Translations under genes and position numbers: made by a program
The notes under the pieces: generated by a model
Seen by the model: only the letters and a program-made list of their open reading frames with translations
Databases searched by the model: none
Told to the model about the DNA's origin: nothing
Assembly: GCA_973895155.1 (NCBI GenBank)
Contig: OZ316896.1
Location: 3,348,001 to 3,412,000, forward strand
Direction: 5' to 3'
Source: Marsupella aquatica
Lineage: Eukaryota > Marchantiophyta
DNA length: 64,000 nt
In this document: positions 57,508 to 64,000 of the stretch, piece by piece
Layout: every line of letters begins with the position of its first letter
How positions within the stretch are numbered: position 1 is the stretch's first letter

Positions 57508-60500
57508 AACGGTCCCAAGTAGTTGCATTTCTACCTATCAGGCCAATTCCCAAACGTAACTTCAAAAACAGTGAGGTCCTCGTGCCTGATTCTTGTAGTG
57601 AGTTACTGTCACAAATATTACATACCCCCGTAGTTTTAGGTTGTCGTCGATGTACCTGGGAATCCTTCAAAGGTCCCAGCTCGGAAGAGCCTTGTAATTA
57701 AGAGCACAAATTGGAGATTGTCAGCTGTGTTCCCCCTATCCTAGAGGTTTGGGGCCTTTCTGATTTTGTAGGGGCCGTGAGATTTGGTTCTACACAAATG
57801 CACACGAAAGGCACGGGTGGCAGATTGTGCACACAATAAAAATGTAGAGCTTGCAAAATGTCGGAATCTGAGAGGAATTGTAGATGTTTATCGATGTTTG
57901 AAGAGTCTCAGTCTCCTAAAAGTTAACAGCGTTTTATCTGAGTAACCAACTACTGGAAACGAAAATTGCCATGACGGTCTTGAAAGGTAGCCAGGGCGCA
58001 AGTGATTGCCTCTCAAGGAGCTTTGCAAACGATGTTACGCGCATTAAAGTGCTGAATCCCGAGATTTTAACTCTTCAGCACGTTCAAGGGTCAGTGCCGG
58101 GACAGTGCAATTGTCGAGCTGGAAATGTAGTAGACCTTCAGGAAATTGAATGCCTCAAACAATGTCGACCTTCTGCGTGAAATCTGACAGTCTCATTCCC
58201 AAAAGTGCGTTAATGAACAAGAACCGTCTGGAACATCTATAGAATTAATTATGCCTTTTGCGCTTCGGAAATTTCAGATTGCGCGCTGCTATAAGGAAAG
58301 CTCAGGTCATGGCAAAGAAGAGATTCAAGCCACGTGAACGCAATTAGTCATCCAGCTATTGGAGCCTCTCAAACCACCTCATTCCTGAGCTTTCCCTTTT
58401 CCTTGACCAAAATGTTAGGAGGCCGGGTCAAAATGCTAGGAGACCAGGTTTGTACTTGTCCGATAAATGAGGGATCTGGACCCCTACATCTGACATGTGT
58501 CACACCCCATCATCCCGGCCCCCTACCCACACCCTACCCCAACCCGGCCCAACCCCAACCCAGCCCCGGCCCAGGCTTGTCCCAACAGGCTTGGGAATAT
58601 AGGCAAATATACAACACCTCTTTTAGAGCCAACAAATGACAAGTTGTAGTGTTGCTCATGTAGGATAACTGCTTGTGTTCGGACAATACAACAACTTGTC
58701 AGTCAATTCAAACCCAGATCATAGACCAAAAATATGTGGTTCCCAAAAAAGTGACGGACTGGGTCACAGACCAAAAATATGTGGTTCTCACAAAAGTTCA
58801 CCCAAAAATATGTTGTTCTCACAAAAGGTGACCGAGAGTAACTTTAGCTATCAATGTAGAGAGCAGACGTACCGTTTTCACACAATATGCATGAGTGCCC
58901 TTCCAGAATGGTTGGGAGCCCTTCAAGAATTGTCAGAGACCATTCTAAATGGATTCTGAAATTGTGGGTGCCCAAATTCAAGTCAAGTGATTAAACTCAA
59001 TTAGTCATATTGAAACCCCAGCACTACAGCAAGCCAGAACCAGTTTCCACCTGAATTCAGTTCCTCCTCCATTGAGCCAAGCAGTCGTCCAAGCTGTAGC
59101 AACTTAACAAAGAACGGTACTCAAACAACCTTGATTAATTTGCAGGGATGGTTCCCTTCTCCAGGATGAGCTTAGTTTTGTTCTCTAACAGCTCAGTGAA
59201 ATCAATGAGAATAAATGATGACTGTAGGTTAGTTTTGCTAGCTTGAATGTTGGACTTTTTCCTGCTTTCCAAGATGTGATTCTGAACCGTCCATTGGGAA
59301 GATACAGCTGCTCTTCACTTTGAGTAGCAGTTATTTGTTCAACAAAAAAAGCTAAGCCTAGCTTGATGAACCTTAATCTAAGTAGATGGGCTGCATCACA
59401 ACCTTAAAACCTGATTGCATAACACATTTCAAACCCAAATTTAACAACTTGGCAAAAATAGCAGGGCTGGTGATGTGAAATGATATTAAAGTTATGATTA
59501 TCCATCCCAACAAGGGGTCTCCCTAATTGTTGTCAATTTTTTCGGTTCAAAAATGGTGTGTTTAAGTTACAATAACAATCCTAAGGGTCTAGACCTTGGT
59601 GGTTGCACTACCCAGCATGGTTGCACTACCCAGTATATATTTATTAAGTGCTTGGGAGATCACTTCAATCTGCACTTTCTCACATGTGTTGTCATATTAC
59701 ACACACTCCTCATATGCTAAGCCCAGATACCACATGATTCACCTGGATAAGTGCAAGAAACTACTTTACATGTTTTCCTTGCTGTAACTGATTAAAGCAC
59801 ATGTGCTATTTTTATGTTTGGTGAGAGCTGACTAATTGCAAGTATAAACAGTGCAAGTATAAACAGTGCATTCCCTAACTCTTGGGAATACCAAAGTTGA
59901 ACCTGTGATCATCCGTCGAGGACCAATTTGGATTATCTCTTGCTCCGGTCCAAGTTTTCTTTGGAATACCTTAGATGATACAGGGATCATGGTTGGTATT
60001 CCAGAACAAATTCTAGAATCCTTCAAACCGTCCTAGGTTGTGAATCTCAAAGATGATCTATCCATGATCACCGTTGGTATTCCAGCACATCTTTCAACCT
60101 CCTCGGATCCTTGTTCCTTTGGGGGGAATACCAAATTTGATCCGGTGATCATCCTTTGCATTCCAATGCGAATTCCTGGTGATTTTGAATCTGGTGTAGG
60201 TATTCCTATATCCAATGCTCTCATCACGGACGAGACTTGCTTTCTCTCTGTTCTAAATTGAACAAATGCTTCCAGGGATCCTAAAGGTGAGCCAATTTGA
60301 CTTTGTTGACATGGAAAACTGAGTAGACGTCATTTATCTGGTTTAGTGGGTGAGACGTAATATGAAGAAATGTCTTTGTCACTTCCCTCTGAATCGGAGT
60401 CTTTAATGTCTACTTGGGGCTCCACTTGCTCAGAGGGTGGAAGTTTGGCTTGCAAATGAGAAGGAATAAATCTATGAACAACCCCGGGGGAGGATTGGAT

Positions 60501-62731
60501 GGAACTAGCAATGCTTTCTTCTGACTCAGAGCTAGACATGGTTATCATAAACCCTATACAACCAAGGTTTCCCCATAGGATGTGCCTCTACGACTGCTTA
60601 AATACTACAAAATTTTCAAAATCTTGAGCGCCCTACAAATGAAAAATATGAAGGTCCTATGAAAGTGAAGCTCAAAATTTGATGATTGACCATGCTTTTA
60701 TAGTTTTGGGGTTGTGTTTGCCACATGGCATAGCTTGATTGGTTTTCACTAAGAGACAAAATATAGAAATGATCTGGTTTCCAGAATTTTGAGAGCATTA
60801 TGATCCAGGTATCATGGTTGGGATTATACTCAATGTTTTGCTTCTAGTGACAAATGGACTGACCAGGTGTTTTGATAGGAGGTTTTTGTGTGTTCGCAAT
60901 AATTATGATCCGTGTATCACGATTGTAATTCCTCTCAAGGTTTGGAGGATTGAAAAATAATTTAAAGCATGTTTTTGAAGATGTGTTTTGAGTTTGGGAA
61001 CCCAATGATCCACTGATCACAGATTGAATTCCCCCCATTATTTTATGGGCTAGAAAATTATTTGTATTTTCAATGGGTAGTTTTGTGTATTGGCAACAAT
61101 CCATGATCCGTGGATCATGGTTGGGATTAGGTTTGATGGTTTGAATCGTGCAACAGTGTTGTTTAGTCGTGAGTCTTAGCTTAACCAGAAGTGAGTTAAA
61201 GTAACTGACTATGGATGTAACTGCACAGTTGCGTGGTAGTCCCTAAACCTTGGGTTCACATGACGATCAAATTTGGAGTTTTGGGTATCTTTTAATTCAT
61301 AAATTATAACTGTTATTTCACTTGAAGAATCCGAGCTCATCTGAGACCATAATATGTGACTCATTTTGGCTCATGTGACTTCATTGTGACTGAACATATT
61401 GTGACCCAGGCTGTGACCCTTGGAGTTGCAAAAGTTGAGACCAAAAAATAGAAGTCACTATTGATACTGGACATTGCGACTTGCTTGATACCCATTTGTG
61501 ATTGATCTGTGACTCCATTATGGAGTCTAGCCTTGTTGATACGTGACTGCAATGTGACTTTAATTAGTCACAGGGTAAATCATGTCCATGACTTACTTGC
61601 CCTTAAGAGTGACTAGCTTGTGATCTTTTAGTGTCACATAATAAACCCTAATAAACACAACCATTTGGGTCTCTACATAGTCATGTTTATAAGTAATAAG
61701 GTTGAGATGAAATTTAGTGATTGAAGTTGTAACCATGACTAATCCAATAATGGATTATAACAATTGTGTAACACTTCATAAGGAGAGATAGTCAATTCAT
61801 GAGCACTCCACATTACAATACAAAAGAAAATTCATGTTCATCATCACTTTAGAAGTATAACATATTAAATATATAATAAATAAACTTTATCTCATTTTTT
61901 GTACGCGAAGTTAGCATGCTTTATATCCATTGCTCTTTCTCACAGACTTCACTACACCCCCTTGCAAACAAGAGCCGACCACAAGCTTGAAAGAAGAAAG
62001 TTCAATTTTCATAAACCACAAAACCCAGTATGTCAGTTAGAAACATCAAAATCCAGTATTTCAGCTAGCAATTACAAGTTTCAAACTTCTGAAATAATAT
62101 TTAGGGTATTTCAGACAAAAATTACAAGCCGTCTTAAACATACTGTACAATGGTCACATTAATGGTCTATTTCGACTAGGGCTTAAAAGTAGCTCTCATT
62201 GAGAGAGACTCTTCAATAGCATGTAGATTTAAATTTTTCTAAACTTTAGGCTCTCACTACCATTTCACAACCTTGCTGACGATCGTGTTGACTTGATGGT
62301 TCAAAACGTAGTTCTAATCATAACGTAGAATCATGGTGGATTAGCAAAAATGGATTGCAAGAACTTTATGTTGTGAGAAATCTCTGGAAATGATCCGTTT
62401 GAATTGGCTGAAATGGACGGCAGAGAGGTAGCATGGAGCGATGCTCCGGGCATGGATACGAGGAGGGCACTGTTCATTTGGGCGCGAGAGCATAGCAATC
62501 GGACAGACGTAGAAGCACCTTTATACTGACTGGGCAGCTGTGGTTTAGGTGTTGGACTGGCAAATGTCGAGGATGGGTTCTCAGGTGCTACTTAGCCAAT
62601 TTCAGGATGCCTTCTCCCTCCACATCCTACAACTTCACAGCTCCAAAAAGTGAAAAGGCAACTGTCCTATGTATACACAATAAACATGTGGGAAGAGATG
62701 TGAACAACGCTTCCACTTGAAGCAAAGAGAA

Positions 62732-64000
62732 TCAGTCATCACTGGGACTGCTGGGAGAGGAATCCGCTTCTAGGAATCTGGTCATTTTTTTGAAAGCGGC
62801 TGCTGACTTTAATAGCCTTTTTCTCTCCAAGTGCTTCTCAATGTAACCAGCAAGATCAGCATTCAGCCCTCTGTCGTAGAGAAATATTTGGAAGTTATTC
62901 ACCAACTCGTCCTTGCCATTCCTGCATCAAGAGGCGAGGACCACTAAAGATTCAAGTCCCAAAACTCATCCCTAAGTTCCCAGGCAAAATATGTCAATTT
63001 GAATGTACCCGCTTCAGACAGACTTTAGATAACATCAATGGCAGCAAGAAACCATTAATGGACGATGCCTACCAAGACATCCTTAGATAAAATCATATTC
63101 ACCTCTGCATAGGAAAACTTTAGTTTGGGACTGTGAGGTAGATACCTGTGAGAATTATCAATCTAAACCCTCAAAATCTGATGAAATTCAGACAACAGTG
63201 GAGGCTCATACAAAGAAATTCAACCAAATATCAAGTGTACTTCATAAGGATTGACCCCTCAGAAGCACGGATAGTATTTAATCATTGCCTCCACGATGTG
63301 TAACAAAGAGACGAGGTGACTTCATTTTATGTATTCCTCGTTTCATTTCAGTACTGCTGAATACCAAAAGATAAGACGAACACCTATACCTACCGGTAGG
63401 ATCTAAAATGGATCAACCAACTAAAGACTCATACAAAGAAATTCAACCAATATTGAGTATGCTTCATCAGGTTTGAACCCTCAGAAGCGCGGATAGGATG
63501 TAATCATCGTCCTCAGTCTCTCGAACCATCCTACATACGAGAATCAGCCAAGAGAGGACAACATAGCTAACAGACATCTCCGCGTCCGAGTAGCAAAGTA
63601 TTCATCTCTCCTAAGCACACGTCCCTACCGTTCACTACCATCCTTCGCGTCAATGTCTTACTGTGTCATCCCATGCATTGTTGATATTCACTAAAGCGCT
63701 GCTGGTTTGGTTTTTTGTTCAATCCGTCTGTTAACGCGCGCTTTTCAAAATGTGTACAACAGTGACCCTAAGCCTATCTCAGTTAATACATTGTCTGAAT
63801 AGCGGTGTCAACTTGTTTTTTTTTATCGAAACGTCTTCAACTGTTGACTCCCCTATTAAAATATAAGCCATTAGCTATAATTCATTGAGCCATCGTAAAC
63901 CGTTCTGTAAATGACTCAGAAACTAACGAATGGTAGACTGAGAAAACGATTACTAATTACCACGGAATGAGACATCAATAGGATTGGGTGACAACTCATA
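62732..64000 (-). CDS. MAM33/p32-like gene, third copy (cut by window end)
   Basis: Only the last exon (62921-62732) and most of the preceding intron are inside the window; the other exons lie beyond 64000. The exon is identical to those at 8397-8586 and 35563-35752. Confidence 0.62.

Larger units (their letters stand above)
54336..64000. repeat. 27.17-kb tandem unit, copy 3 (partial)
   Basis: Continues copy 2 with constant offset 27169 until the window ends at the position equivalent to 9665 of copy 1. I saw no difference from copy 2 over this stretch. The array therefore runs on beyond the window on this side. Confidence 0.96.

Noticed and set aside
1-64000. Bacterial, phage or plasmid origin suggested by the repeat of a fixed-length unit
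   Set aside because: Introns, AATAAA signals, a copia element, AIG1 GTPases and low coding density indicate a eukaryotic nuclear genome. A circular extrachromosomal DNA cannot be ruled out.

Overview
The window is almost entirely a head-to-tail tandem array. Copy 1 occupies 1-27166 and copy 2 occupies 27167-54335. Copy 3 starts at 54336 and is cut by the window end after 9,665 bases. The unit is about 27.17 kb. The copies are nearly identical: between copies 1 and 2 I found six substitutions, one 1-bp indel and one CT-repeat length change, and between copies 2 and 3 I found none. The window start is an arbitrary point inside the unit, so the true duplication breakpoints cannot be placed. The content points to the nuclear genome of a land plant or close relative: spliced genes, AIG1-type GTPases, a Ty1/copia element, a plant-type mobile-element ORF and a MAM33-like mitochondrial gene. 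A bryophyte or lycophyte is a guess that I cannot prove from sequence alone.

One unit, in copy 1 coordinates, reads as follows. At the left is a divergent pair of AIG1-type GTPase genes. Gene A (minus, start codon at 385; complete copies at 26778-27551 and 53947-54720) has one GTPase domain. Gene B (plus, 1733-3172, with a 363-bp leader intron) has a degenerate GTPase-like domain followed by a P-loop GTPase domain and a basic tail. The space between them holds a 48-bp tandem repeat, a perfectly palindromic TATA element and a duplicated promoter module. From 3.2 to 8.4 kb there are only short repeats, a C-rich G-quadruplex-type tract and one small acidic ORF. A spliced MAM33/p32-like mitochondrial protein gene lies on the minus strand at 8397-11039, with exons deduced by family similarity and matching splice phases. 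A decayed coiled-coil mobile-element ORF lies on the minus strand at 12410-14921. Two blocks of purine-strand minisatellite follow at 15.3-15.7 and 16.6-17.2 kb, then short tandem duplications, then another diverged copy of the GTPase promoter module at 18.8-19.2 kb. A complete but dead Ty1/copia element (19719-24742, 5-bp target duplication GCATT) has broken an ORF downstream of that module. About 2 kb of mostly featureless sequence leads to gene A of the next copy.

The most interesting part is the amplified GTPase pair: two diverged relatives, transcribed away from each other, one carrying an apparent pseudo-GTPase domain, multiplied at least threefold with almost no divergence. The copia element was already inserted and mutated before amplification, because both full copies share its lesions and its LTRs differ from each other far more than the tandem copies do. 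A collapsed or duplicated assembly, or a circular molecule read as a concatemer, must be excluded before the array is treated as real.
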